DNA of 64,000 nt, taken from contig CM043702.1 of the NCBI GenBank assembly GCA_023935145.1, positions 104,111,588-104,175,587 of the forward strand, given 5' to 3'. Numbering within the stretch: position 1 is the first letter of the stretch; each line of letters begins with the position of its first letter. Positions 11,930 through 22,868 of this stretch are shown here, piece by piece. Both the position numbers and the translations under genes were made by a program. Source of the DNA: Bretschneidera sinensis (taxonomy: Eukaryota; Streptophyta; Magnoliopsida; Brassicales; Akaniaceae). Below the pieces are notes generated by a model. The model saw only the letters and a list, made by a program, of their open reading frames with translations, did not search any database and was not told where the DNA came from.

Positions 11930-13289
11930 AATACCCCCAAACTTACATTTTGCTAGTCTCTTAGCAAAACAAAATAAAAAAAAACTAAATGAAAAACAAA
12001 GAACACAAAGATAAATCCATCATTCATGGTATCCTAAAATTTAAGCATCTCACAAAAGCATGATATTCAGTCATGAGCAAGCTTAAAATGTAAACCCATC
12101 TTCGCAATGAATAGGAATTTTAAAATCTAGTTACTTATAAAAGGCAGGCTAAGGCATCGCAAGTCTGACTCAATATAAAGTGAATTAGCATATAAAGATG
12201 AGGCTTTCAAGTAACTCCAATGTGCAATGTTTTCATGTCTCAAGATTCATAGAATTTCTCATTAGAATAAACAACGATGGCATAGTTTTATTTTCTTCTC
12301 TCTTTTATTATAAGGCTCTGCTATGTTTAGTTCCCTTAAGCTTTCTAATTGACCCATGTAGCGGGTGTTGAGTCAATGACTCCCAAACCAGATGGTTTTA
12401 GGGCATTAGGTGTAAAGACACCCCTAAGGACTTACTAACTCGAGTAAAAAAGGCTAAGAAACTAAACTGGCCTTAATGCTACCACGCAAAATTCCCACCT
12501 TTTGACATGAACACTCACTGCTTACTGAGGCAAAAGGTCCAGTTACTCAGTGAAAATTTTCTCAATGATCATTATGAGAAAAATTCCCACCTTTTGACGT
12601 GAACACTCACTATTACTGAGGCAAAAGGTCCAGTTACTCAGCGAAAATTTTATTAATGAACATCATGAGCATTTTTCTCTTTTTGTACAAATTTTTTTTT
12701 TCAAAGTGTTTATCCAACAAGTCATCCAGTTTCAGTTGAGTCATGGAAACATACACATTAAACTCACATGTCATACCTCACACTATTTTGTGCTAATGTG
12801 CTTGTGTCAAATTAGATCAAACATGTGAATTCTCAAATGCCTAAAGTAAGTAACAAAATTTTAAAACTCTATCATCAAATCATGTGTTCAAGATTTTAAG
12901 CTCACCAATGACATCACATCACAGTATTCATTTAGATCAACCAAATTTTTTTAGAACAATATGAACAAGCATTTATCTTTTCAATAATAAAAAAAAAACT
13001 GGGACAGAGTGTGTGTGAATGTGTCTCCCATACCCCCAAACTTAAACTACACATTGTCCCCAATATGTGAATAACATGGAAAGATCTAACCTGGGAGATG
13101 GAGAACGATCTGGACAAGCATGGCTCATAGCACACCCTCAAACTTGAACTGATGCGCACATTTGTCCCTGAAAAAGAAACACGAAGGTAATACTGGAAAA
13201 CAACAAAATACTAATAATAAACAAGAAAAGAAATATGAAAAATAATAAAAATAAAAATAAAAGGATATGTTGTGGGGTGCCAGACGCTC
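11930..13289. other. Non-coding internal region of Athila-type copy 1
   Basis: No coding frame was recognised. It includes a two-copy tandem duplication at 12487-12668 (about 91 bases each, with 'attcccaccttttgac' and 'aaggtccagttactca' in both). In the element's own direction this region is the 3' untranslated part between the shortened pol remnant and the polypurine tract. Confidence 0.6.
12487..12668. repeat. Two-copy tandem duplication, about 91 bp unit
   Basis: Both units contain 'attcccaccttttgac', 'gaacactcac', 'aggcaaaaggtccagttactcag' (interrupted by small changes) and end 'catcatgag' or 'cattatgag'. A few substitutions separate them. Confidence 0.8.
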
Positions 13290-14296
13290 TTATTCCCTCC
13301 TAGAAAAACATAAGTTAAATGCACCAGCAACTGCATCAGTGCCAAATTTGGTGCTTGCATGCTTTGGAGAGGCCTCAAGGATGTTATCAGTAACATCTGG
13401 CGATTCTGGCTTGATATCTACTCTTGTGAAACCATGGGTGAGGGTGGACTCCAATGGATTAAGGTGATGGACTTTTTTCATGAGTGAGTCAATCATGTAT
13501 ACCTGGTGGCTCTCGTCAACATCCTCTGATTTGTTCGTTGTTGGGATGTGTAATGACTTAACACTTTGTGTCATAATGGTATTCACCTCCTTTAAATTCT
13601 TTTGCGCTAAGTGTTGACCATGGGGTGTGGACTAACCTTGAGAAGGGAACTTACCTCACTCATTCACACTCAAGGAGCTCATCAAATTGGACACTTAGCT
13701 CTTTATCTCCTTACTTTCTTCAACAACCTATGTAATCAAAGATTCAAATCTTTGATTAGTCTTACCCTGTGCCTCAATAAACACATGCAAAGTTTCTTTC
13801 AAAGGACTCCTAGAAGATGCAGGTGCATGATATGGTGCAGGATATGATCTAGGGGTTGTGCAGGCGGCTGGTTTTAACACTTCCAGCTAAAATTGGGGTG
13901 ATTGTGCCACTCCGGATTATAGGTATCAGAGAAAGGTGAAAACGGCTTCTTGTACATACCTAAGGCATTACATTGTTCCTCATATATGACACTCTTGGGC
14001 GAGATAATCTACCGCACCACACACAAAACATGGTCCAAAAGACTTTGCATGATTAGCCACGTGTGTTGACTTTAAGCCCCTAGTTTTTATCATATCTAGC
14101 TCCCTAGTGAGCATCTCGACCTTAGCCTTTAGGTTATCCTCTTCTCTAAGATGGTAAATTCCACCACCATTTAGGTTTCTTACAAGTCGTGACCTATTTG
14201 TGCTTTCAGTAGCATTAGGTCCAGTCTAAGTGTTTACTTTTTTAGCAAGCTCATTGAGGTATTCTATGGCCTCATCAGGATCTTTTTGTAAGAACT
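13290..14296 (-). pseudogene. Athila-type gag C-terminus plus pol linker remnant (copy 1)
   Basis: On the minus strand, reading from 14296, gag fragments include DPDEAIEYLNELA and a zinc knuckle starting CFVCG. Stops follow around 13990 and 13850. The open frame 13586-13290 reads LHIPTTNKSEDVDESHQVY, MIDSLMKK and LEASPKHAST. The latter resembles the segment between protease and reverse transcriptase in Athila-type polyproteins. No reverse transcriptase or integrase follows. The region parallels 43893-45723 of copy 2, so the shortened architecture predates both insertions. Confidence 0.7.
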
Positions 14297-15322
14297 TGTT
14301 GGTATTTGTCTAAGGTTTAAACATGTCTAAACATGGTTCAAAGATGGTTAAAGTCTAAACTAAGGTTAGAGTATTAAAATACAGGAAGGTAAAAGACTGC
14401 ACACATGTGTGTGCATCACTTTGGAGCAAGGAAAAGGTAGGCGCACTAGTGTGCTCACTTCAGCACACAGGCAGGAAAAAGTTTGCGCACTGCTAGTGAA
14501 GGGCAGCATTAGTGTGCGCCATGCCGCTCCTTCACCAGTGCCTAGGCATCCAGAGTGAAGATCCCCTGACCCACACCAGCGCCATGCCACTCCCCACCAA
14601 CACCGTGCCTTCCAGAATGGGCTGCAAGTGTGCCCTGCTCAGCGCCATGCCGCCCCCTGTTGAGTGCCTAGGCGCTAGGCACACCAAAGTACACATGGAC
14701 AGGATGCTTTAACCTCCTCTTGGGTGCGTGGGTGCAAGGTTAAAATGCACAGCACCACTTAGGATTGATGGAGGGCCATGGTTAAGTGGCAATCAAGATC
14801 TAAGGGTGGAAATTGACTCACAAGAATGGACAAGAAGTGGGTGCACTATATAAGGGGTTACCTAGCTTCATTTTCCAGGTACAACAAGTACAAGAATTAC
14901 ATTGTGACATGTGTGAGATCAATTTTAATACAAGAGAGAATTGTGTGAGAGTGAGAAAGATTAGACACAAGAGGGACTCATTGTAGTAAGGCTGGTTGTA
15001 AAGAGAGAGAAGTCTAGATTAGATAGAGAGCATTGTTAGTTCTTGTCTTCTTCCTTCTTCTCTTCTTGGTTTCTTCAAGAACTTGAGCTTCTTGAAGAGG
15101 GTTGTTGTATTTGAAAAGAACCATTGATTTAGTGCAGAGAGTTCAGAGGAACTCACGGGGACGTAGGCACATTGCCGAACCTCAATAACAATTGCTTGTC
15201 TTCTTTCTTTCTTTGATTTTCCGTTCTTGTCTTTGATTGCTGTTTTTCTTTCTACAAGTCATTCTAGACTTGGGTGTTTGGAAGATCACCACCTGGGCAT
15301 CTTGTCAAGGTGATTTCCAACA
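14297..15322 (+). mobile_element. 5' LTR of copia element A
   Basis: It is 1026 bp, from TGTTGGTATTTGTC to TTTCCAACA. It holds a TATA box (CTATATAAG, 14846-14854), a GC-rich dyad-rich zone (14425-14690) and a strong U5 hairpin (15072-15098). The 3' LTR at 25924 is its closest relative of the four other LTR copies of this family in the window. Confidence 0.88.
15072..15098 (+). other. U5 hairpin, 10-bp stem and 7-base loop
   Basis: TCTTCAAGAA (15072-15081) pairs perfectly with TTCTTGAAGA (15089-15098) around the loop CTTGAGC. The same hairpin is present in every LTR of this family in the window, for example near 17487, 22348, 23668 and 26697. The arms resemble those of the repeated leader hairpins downstream. 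Confidence 0.7.
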
Positions 15323-15323
15323 G

Positions 15324-15377
15324 TGGTATCAGAGTGTTGGATAGTGGTATCAGAGCTTGCACAGGTGGGTATCGGAG
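15324..15377 (+). promoter_or_regulatory. Triplicated tRNA-Met primer-site motif (element A)
   Basis: TGGTATCAGAGT (15324-15335), TGGTATCAGAGC (15345-15356) and TGGGTATCGGAG (15366-15377) follow the LTR at 21-base intervals. The first is at the canonical position but has a C-to-T change at its last base. The second is a perfect match to the initiator tRNA-Met site. Confidence 0.75.
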
Positions 15378-15581
15378 AAAGAACAAGAAAGTGACGGAGC
15401 CAAGACTCCAAGAATCAAAGATCAACTTCTTGGGTGATTCAAGAATAGTGTAAAGATCAAGATTTGATTGTGTTCTTGAGGGTGATTCAAGAACAGTGCT
15501 AAGATCCATCTTCGATCTGTGTTCTTGAGGTTGAAGAAAGCATTTATGGGTAGTGCATAAATCAGGGATCTTATCCGCAAG

Positions 15582-16819
15582 ATGGGTTCAAATTTTGGTA
15601 TTGAGAAGTTTGATGGAAAGGCAGACTTTGCCCTTTGGAAGCGAAAGATCAAGGCTGTTCTAATTCAATAAAAAGTGGACTTGGCTATTGAAAAAGATGA
15701 TGCTTTTCCAGCAAGTGTCATGGAGATCTAGCGAACCGAGATGAAGAAGATGGCTTACAGCACCATTTTTTTGCATATGTCGGATAATGTCACAAGGGAC
15801 TGCAGAGACTCGGAAGATCCAACTGAAATATGGAAGAAACTAGATGAGTTATTTCTTGCCGAGACTCTCCCGGATAAGAGGTATCTTCATAAATGAATCT
15901 TTGCTTTTAAATTTGATCCTAATAAAGAGTTGCAAGATGATCTTGATGCCAAGATAAGGAGTGCATCAAGTGGTAAAGGGTTGTTTTTTAAAAGAAGGTC
16001 AGCAACTCGGTATGGCAGCAACCATGGCTACTACCGGGACAGAGGTAGAGCAGAGAGCCATGAGAGAGTGCACAGCAACATGCATGGCTACTACCGGGAC
16101 AGAGGTAGAGGAGAGAGCCATGGGAGAGTGCACAGCTGCATGCATGGCTACTACCAGGACAGAGGTAGAGGAGAGAGCCATGTGAGAGTGCATAGCAGCA
16201 TGCATAGCTACTACCGGGACAGAGGTAGAGGAGAGAGCAATGGGAGAGAACACTCCAAACCGAGATTTGGAGGGAATAGCTGCTACTACTGCCATAAGGA
16301 GGGTCATGTCAAGAAAGATTGCAAGAAGATGACAAGGGATAAAGGAGGAAGTCATACCAAGAATGGAGAGGCTTCGGTTGCCAAAACAGAATAGCAAGAT
16401 GGTGATGTTCTTGTTGTGTGCTCAGATGTGAGCAAGGAGCAAAAAGGCAGCGGGAAATGGACTTGGATACCAGGTGCACTCATCATATGTGCCCTCACCA
16501 GAGTTAGTTTAAGAATTTCAAGGAAACCAATGATGAAAGGGTTTTCTTGGGAAATGATATTTCTTACCAAGTGAGGGGCACGAGAGACATCCAGGTGAGG
16601 ATGTTTGATGGAATGACAAGGCTGCTGAAAGATGTGAGGTATCTTCTGGATTTGAGGAGAAATTTGATCTCATTGGGGTAACTGGATTACATGGGGTATA
16701 CATACAAGATAGAGGGAGGAAAGATCAAGGTAGCCAAGGGATCTTTGGTAGTGATCAAAGCAGCAATGAAGGATGGACTCTATGAGATGATCAGAGATAT
16801 GGGGATCAAGGATCAAGCA
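15582..16819 (+). pseudogene. Copia element A gag and protease start
   Basis: The ATG at 15582 starts MGSNFGIEKFDGKADFALW, a copia gag head (UBN2/retrotransposon gag type). Stops lie at 15669, 15729 and 15892. From 15930 the frame is open with four copies of a 20-residue arginine/glycine/tyrosine-rich repeat (core GYYRDRGRGESHGRVHS). It then has the zinc knuckle CYYCHKEGHVKKDC (CX2CX4HX4C), which binds RNA in intact gag. The protease site is damaged: the expected ILDTGCTHH region reads differently after a stop and frameshift at about 16394-16480. The frame is cut at 16819 by element B, and the continuation is at 23922. Confidence 0.82.
16010..16250 (+). repeat. 60-bp coding minisatellite in gag of element A, 4 units
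   Basis: Four near-identical 60-bp units each encode one HGYYRDRGRGESHGRVHSxM repeat. Long open frames on the opposite strand and in other frames across this array are artefacts of the periodicity. Confidence 0.9.
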
Positions 16820-17737
16820 TGTTGGTATTTTTTTAAGGTTTAAACATGTCTAAACATGGTTCAAAGATGGTTAAAGTCTAAAATAAGGTTGGAGGATTAA
16901 ATTTCAGCAAGTTAAAGGACTGCACACATATGTGTGCATCACTTTCGAGCAAGGTAAGGGTAAGCGCACTAGTTTGTGCACTTCTGCACACAAGCTGAAG
17001 GTGTGTGTGCACTACAGGTGATGGCCAGCACCGCACCGCGCACAGCAAAGCACTGCACCACGCCTTGTTGAGCACCTAGGCGCTAGGCAAAGTGCAGCAC
17101 ACATGGACAACATGTTTTAACCCCTTCTTAGGTGCGTGGGTGCAAGGTTAAAATGCACAACACCACTTAGGAGTGATGGAGGGCCATGATTAAGTGGTAA
17201 TCATGATCAAAGGGTGAGGATTGAATCTCATGAATGACCAAGAAGTGGGTGGCTATAAAAGGGGTTTCCCAGCCTCATTTTTCAACAAGAGAACAACACA
17301 AGGTTGTGACACAAGATATAATGTAACTTGTTAGACATGTGTGTGGATAAGAGAATTGTGTGAGAGTGCAAAGACACAAAACATAAGAGGGACTCATTGT
17401 AAAGAGGCTGGTTGTAAAGAAGAGAGAGTAGTATAGGAGAGAGCATAGTTAGTTCTTATCTTCTTCCTTTCTTCTCTTCTTGGTTTCTTCAAGAACTTGA
17501 GCTTCTTGAAGAGTGTTGCTGTATTTGTAAAGAACCATTAATTTAGTGCAGAGAGTTCGGAGGAACTCATAAGGACGTAGGCACATTGCTGAACCTTGAT
17601 AACAAATTGCTTGTCTTCTTTCTTTCTTTGATTTTCTGTTTTTGTCTTTGATTGTTGTATTTCTTTCTACAAGTCATTCTAGACTTGGGTGTTTGGAAGA
17701 TCACCACCTGGGCATCTTGTCAATGTGATTTCCAATA
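16820..17737 (+). mobile_element. First LTR of copia element B
   Basis: It is 918 bp, starting TGTTGGTATTTTTTT and ending TTCCAATA. A TATA box (CTATAAAAGG) is at 17253-17262. It is shorter than element A's LTR because of a deletion in the GC-rich zone around 17060. It resembles the LTR at 21595 more than the one at 22869. Confidence 0.87.
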
Positions 17738-17738
17738 G

Positions 17739-17792
17739 TGGTATCAGAGCTTTGGACAATGGTATCAGAGCTGCACAGCTGGGTATCAGAGC
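17739..17792 (+). promoter_or_regulatory. Triplicated tRNA-Met primer-site motif (element B)
   Basis: TGGTATCAGAGC occurs perfectly at 17739-17750 and again at 17760-17771. GGGTATCAGAGC at 17781-17792 differs by one base. The spacing is 21 bases. The first copy is one base after the LTR, the normal position. The same triplication follows the LTR that ends at 22598 (perfect copies at 22600 and 22621). Confidence 0.85.
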
Positions 17793-17849
17793 CAGAACAA
17801 GAAGGTGACGGAGCCAAGACTCCAAGAATCAAAGATCAACTTCTTGGGT

Positions 17850-18050
17850 GATTCAAGAATTGAGTTAAGATCTATATCTGATCGTGTTCTTGAAGTGAAT
17901 CAAGGATGGATTTAATATCAATATCTGATCGTGTTCTTGAGGGTGATTCAAGAATGGTGTAAAGATCAAGATCTAATCGTGTTCTTGAGGTAGATTCAAA
18001 AATAGTGTTAAGATCCATCTTCGATCTGTGTTCTTGAGGTTGAAGAAAGA
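17850..18050 (+). repeat. Leader repeat of about 45-50 bp with stem-loop potential
   Basis: About four degenerate units of 'gattcaagaa...gttaagatc...gatc(g)tgttcttgagg' lie between the primer sites and gag. Element A has about two (15440-15535), and the leader fragment at 22700-22868 has about four. In element A, TGTTCTTGA (15471-15479) pairs with TCAAGAACA (15487-15495), and comparable pairs recur in each unit. Confidence 0.7.
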
Positions 18051-18092
18051 ATTTGTGGGTATTTCATAAATCTGAGATCTTATCCGCAAAAG

Positions 18093-21000
18093 ATGGGTTC
18101 AAATTTTGGTATTAAGAAGTTTGATGGAAAGGGAGATTTTTCCCTATGGAAGCAAAAGATCAAGGTAGTTCTAGTGTAACAGAAAGTGGACTTGGCTCTT
18201 GGAGAAGATGATGCAGCAAGTACCACGGAGGACCAGCGGAATGAGATAAAGAAGATAGCATACAACACCATTTTCTTGCACATATCGGATAATGTCATAA
18301 GGGAGTGTGGAGACTCGGAAGATCCAGCTACAACATGGAAGAAACTAGATGAGTTGTTTCTTGCCAAGACTCTCCCGGATAAAAGATATCTTCGTAAACG
18401 AATCTTTGCTTTTAAATTTAATCCTAAGAAAGAGTTGTAAGATAATCTTGATGCCAAGATAAGGAGTGCATCAAGTAGTAAAGGGCTGCTCTTTAAAAGA
18501 AGGTTAGCAACTCGGTATGGTAGCAACCATGGCTACTACCGGGATAGAGGTAGAGGAGAGAGCCATGGGAGAGTTCACAGCAACATGAATGGCTACTATA
18601 AATATAGAGGTAGTGGAGAGAGCCATGGGAGAGTACACAGCAGCATGCATGGCTACTACTGGGATAGAGGTAGAGAAGAGAGCCATGGCAGAGTGCACAG
18701 CAGCATGCATGGCTACTACCAGGATAGAGGTAGAGGAGAAAGCCATGGGAGAGTGCACAGTAGCATGCATGGCTACTACCAGGACAGAGGTAGAGGAGAG
18801 AGCCATGGGAGAATGCATTCCAAACTGAGATTTGGAGGGAAAAGTTGCTATTACTGCCATAAGGATGGTCATGTCAAGAAAGATTACAAGAAGATGATAA
18901 GGGATAGAAGAGGAAGCTATACCAAGAATGGAGAGGCTTCGGTTGCCAAAACAGAACAACAAGATGATGATGTTCTTGTTGTGTGCCCAGGTGTGAGCAA
19001 GGGGCAAGAAGGCAGCGGGAAATGGATCTTGGACACCGGGTGCACTCATCACATGCACACTGGAGTTGGTTCAAGAATTTCAAGGAAACCAATGATGAAA
19101 GGGTTTTCTTGGGGAATGATATTTCTTACCAAGTGAGAGGTATAGGAGATATCCAGGTGAGGATGTTTGATGGAATGACAAGGCTGCTGGAGAATGTGAG
19201 GTATATCCCAGATTTGAGGAGGAATTTGATCTCATTGAGGCAGCTAGATTCTATGGGGTATACATGCAAAGTAGAGGGAGGAAAGATCAAGGTGGCCAAG
19301 GGATCTTTGGTAGTGATCAAGGCAGTAAGAAATGATGGACTCTACGAGATGATCGGAGACATAGAAATCAAGGATCAAGCAGCAAGCTTGATGGCTGAGA
19401 TGGATAAGGCAGCCCTTTGGCACACTCACTTGGGACAGATGAGCGAAGAGGGCCTGCAAGCTCTTAGCAAGGATGGCCTACTTGGTGGAGACAAAGTAGA
19501 GGAACTTGATTTCTGCGAGTGTTATGTTCTTGAGGAGTAACACTGGGTCAGCTTCAACACCGGAGTGCACAAGTCTAAGGGCATTCTTGATTACATTCAT
19601 GCGGACCTTTAGGGACCAGCAAGGACACCAACACAGGGAGGTAATATTTACTTTCTGTCTTTAATTGATGATTATTCAAGAAGAGTGTGGGTTTATTTGC
19701 TTAAAAATAAATTGGATGCCTTGAATAAATTAACGGTGTGGAAAAGGCTGGTTGAGACTAAAATAGGTAGAGTAGTTAAATGGATAAGAACCGATAATGG
19801 CTTAGAAATTTTTAACCAAGAACTTGATTAATTCTGTAGGTTAAATGGCATTCTAAAACATAGAACGGTTTGGGAAACCCCTAGAACGGTTGTGGAAACC
19901 CCTCAGCAAAGTGGAGTTGCTGAGTGGATGAATAAGTCCCTTATGGAAAAAGTTAGGTGCATGTTAAATGGGTCTGGTTTACCAAAATATTTTTGGGGAG
20001 AAGCTATGGCTACAGCTGCATACTTAGTGAATAGGTCACCCTCTAGAGCTTTAGAGCTCAAGACTCCTATGGAGATATGGAGTGGAAAACCCCCTGAGTT
20101 GGACAACCTTAGGACTTTTGGGTGTGTTGCATATGCACAACAAAAGAATGATAGACTTAGCCTAGGATCTAGAAAGTGTGTGTTTCTAGGATATGGGGAA
20201 GGGGCTAAAGGGTATAGGTTGTGTTCCTTAGAGAAAGAAGGATTAAAACTCATTATAAGTAGGGATGTTAATTTTAATGAATTGTTATTTCCCTACTTGG
20301 AGAAAACTAACCCTGCAGGGGCTAGTGAGCAAACTAGTCCAGAAGTTATGGAGCATCGCATCAAGGAGAACTCAGTTCAGGTAGAGAAAAGGAGGCAAGA
20401 GGGTTTGGACCAAGTAGAGCCCTTGGATGAAGGCCAAGCTCAAGAAACTCAAGAAGAGGCTAAACAAGAAGAGGTTGATGCAGCAAGTCAGAATGACTAC
20501 CAGCTCACAAGAGACCTGGGAAGGAGGGTGGTTAGACCACCTTTGAGATATGGGTTTGCGGATGCTAATGTAGCAGCTCCTTGGATAGAAGGAGAGGTTG
20601 AACCAAAAACTTACACAGATGCCATGGAGTGTAAGGATTCGTCAAAGTGGCAGCTGGCTATGGAGGAAGAAATGGGTTCTTTAAGGAAGAACAACTTATG
20701 GTAATTGGTGAAAATTCTAGGAAAGCAAAAAGTTATAGAATGTAAATGCACTTACAAGATCAAAGAAGGGTACCCTCTAGGAGATGAAGTCTGGAACAAA
20801 GCTAGGATGGTGGCGAATGGGTTCACAAGAAGAGAAGACATAGGTTTCACAAAAATTTCTCACCTTGACACAAGGTGGAGAAGATGCTGAGTATCCTCAT
20901 CTATGTCGATGATGTGTTATTGGTTCAAAACAGCAGGGAGATGATGAAAAGGTTTACATCTCAACTCAGTGAGGAGTTCAAGAAGAAGAATCTCAGCCTT

Positions 21001-21513
21001 ACACAAAAGATCTTTGGGATGAGTAGAATCCAAGAAAAGAAGAGAAACTTGTTAAGGGTTTCTTGGGCAATGGGTGTTCTCAGCAGATTTGTGAGTAATC
21101 TCGAAAAGAAGCATTGGCTTGGGATGAAGTGGTTGCTGAGGTATTTGAAGGCTCAGTGGCAGCCGATGGTAGCACTCATAACAACCGGGGCAGAATGCAT
21201 AGCGGCTACGGAAGCCATAAAGGAGGCTATGGGGTGCAAAGGGTTGTTGGACGAGTGGGAGGTCCTAAAAGAGCAGGTGGGGGTATCTTTAGACAGCCAA
21301 AGTATGTGGCACTTGTGGAGGAATCCGGTGTTCCATGAGGGGACGAAGTATATAGATGTTCAGTATCATTACATTCCAGAAAATGGTACGAAAGGATGCA
21401 TCCATGTGGACAAGGTAGCCACGAAAGAAAATCCTGCGGATTTGGGTACTAAAGTTCTACCTCTAAGTAAGTTCAATCATTCCCTTGGACTACTTAGGAT
21501 TGAAGTTGGTTAA
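18093..21513 (+). pseudogene. Copia element B gag-pol, with internal RT and RNase H deletions
   Basis: Gag starts at 18093 (MGSNFGIKKFDGKGDFSLW). It holds five 20-residue GYYxDRGRGESHGRVHS repeats (18525-18820) and a zinc knuckle CYYCHKDGHVKKDY, whose last cysteine is replaced. Protease WILDTGCTHHM (19021-19053) is followed by a frameshift into 18983-19540. The integrase region keeps IDDYSRRVWVY, IRTDNG and a GEAMATAAYLVNRSPS tail (19892-20704). Reverse transcriptase keeps only its first part (ECKCTYKIKEGYP). It then jumps near 20860-20890 to LIYVDDVLLVQ, losing most of the palm. Two further jumps (about 21058 and 21160) remove the thumb and the front of RNase H; the end ENPADLGTK remains. 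Stops and shifts are numerous. The same three jumps occur in element A. Confidence 0.85.
18520..18825 (+). repeat. 60-bp coding minisatellite in gag of element B, 5 units
   Basis: Five 60-bp units encode the same 20-residue repeat as in element A, which has four. Variants such as GYYKYRGSGESHG show degeneration of individual units. Confidence 0.9.
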
Positions 21514-21594
21514 TTGATGACTCAAGATGAGTTTGGATCCCGAAGCTCTATGAAAAAATGGTTCTGGTTTAAATGCTTAGACAAAGGTAGAGAT

Positions 21595-22598
21595 TGTTGG
21601 TATTTGTCTAAGGTTTAAACATGGTTCAAAGATGGTTAAAATAAGGTTGGAGGATTAAATTTCAGCAAGTTAAAGGACTGCACACATGTGTGTGCATCAC
21701 TTTGAAGCAAGGTAAGGGTAGACGCACTAGTGTGTGCACTTCTGCACACAAGCTGAAGGTATGTGCGCACTACAGGTGATGGCCAGTACCGCACCGCACA
21801 CAGCACAGCACCATACCATCCAGAATGCATGCCTTATAAAGTGCCCCAACACCGCACTACTCCCCACCAGCGACGCACTGTCCAGAGAGTGTGCAAAGGC
21901 ACTCTGCCCAGCACCGCACTGCGCCCTGTTGAGCACCTAGGCGCTAGGCAAAGTGCAGCACACATGGACAGCATGTTTTAACCCCCTCTTAGGTCTGTGG
22001 GTGCAAGGTTAAAATGCACAACACCACTTAGGAATGATGGAGGGCCATGATTAAGTGGTAATCATGATCAAAGGGTGAGGATTGAATCTCAAGAATGACC
22101 AAGAAATGGGTGGCTATAAAAGGGGTTTCCTAGCCTCATTTTTCAACAAGAGAACACCATAAGGTTATGACACAAGATGTAATGTAACTTATGAAACTTG
22201 TGTGTGGATGAGAGAATTATGTGAGAGTGCAAAGACACAAAATACAAGAGCGACTCATTGTAGAGAGGCTGGTTGTAAAGAAGAGAGAGTAGTATAGGAG
22301 AGAGCATTGTTAGTTCTTATCTTCTTCCTTTCTTCTCTTCTTGGTTTCTTCAAGAACTTGAGCTTCTTGAAGATGGTTACTGTATTTCTAAAGAACCATT
22401 GATTTAGTGCAGAGAGTTTAGAGGAACTCACGGGGACGTAGGCACATTGTCAAACCTCGATAACAAATTGCTTGTCTTCTTTCTTTCTTTGATTTTCTGT
22501 TCTTGTCTTTGATTGTTGTATTTCTTTCTACAAGTCATTCTAGACTTGAGTGTTTGGAAGATCACCACCTGGGCATCTTGTCAAGGTGATTTTCAATA
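21595..22598 (+). mobile_element. Second LTR of element B
   Basis: It is 1004 bp, starting TGTTGGTATTTGTC immediately after a purine-rich stretch (acaaaggtagagat) and ending TTTTCAATA. A primer-site cluster follows it, so it serves formally as both the 3' LTR of one unit and the 5' LTR of a second, collapsed unit. Confidence 0.85.
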
Positions 22599-22868
22599 GT
22601 GGTATCAGAGCTTTGGACAATGGTATCAGAGCTGCACAGCTGGGTATCGGAGTAAGAACAAGAAGGTCACGGAGCCAAGACTCCAAGAATCAAAGATCAA
22701 CTTCTTGGGTGATTCAAGAACGGAGTTAAGATCTACATCTGATCGTGTTCTTGAGGTGAATCAAGGATGGAGTTAAGATCAATATCTGATTGTGTTCTTT
22801 AAGGTGATTCAAGAACGGTGTAAAGATCAAGATCTGATCGTGTTCTTGAGGTAGATTCAAGAACGGTG
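22599..22868 (+). mobile_element. Leader fragment between the second and third LTRs of element B
   Basis: It contains primer-site motifs at 22600-22611 and 22621-22632, followed by leader repeats. It ends in 'ggtgtt' and runs directly into LTR sequence lacking the usual start. The junction carries a short overlap (gttaaac versus gtttaaac), as expected for a deletion by short-homology joining. Confidence 0.8.

Noticed and set aside
15999..16397. Long antisense ORF across the copia gag repeats (132 codons), and its larger counterpart at 18504-19058 (184 codons)
   Set aside because: The 60-bp periodicity (a multiple of three) propagates any stop-free frame. The sense strand has clear gag homology, and the antisense peptides (repeats of MALSSTSVPVVAMH) match nothing.
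17739..17792. tRNA gene signal (TGGTATCAGAGC)
   Set aside because: This is the primer-binding site complementary to tRNA-Met. No cloverleaf or A/B boxes are around it.
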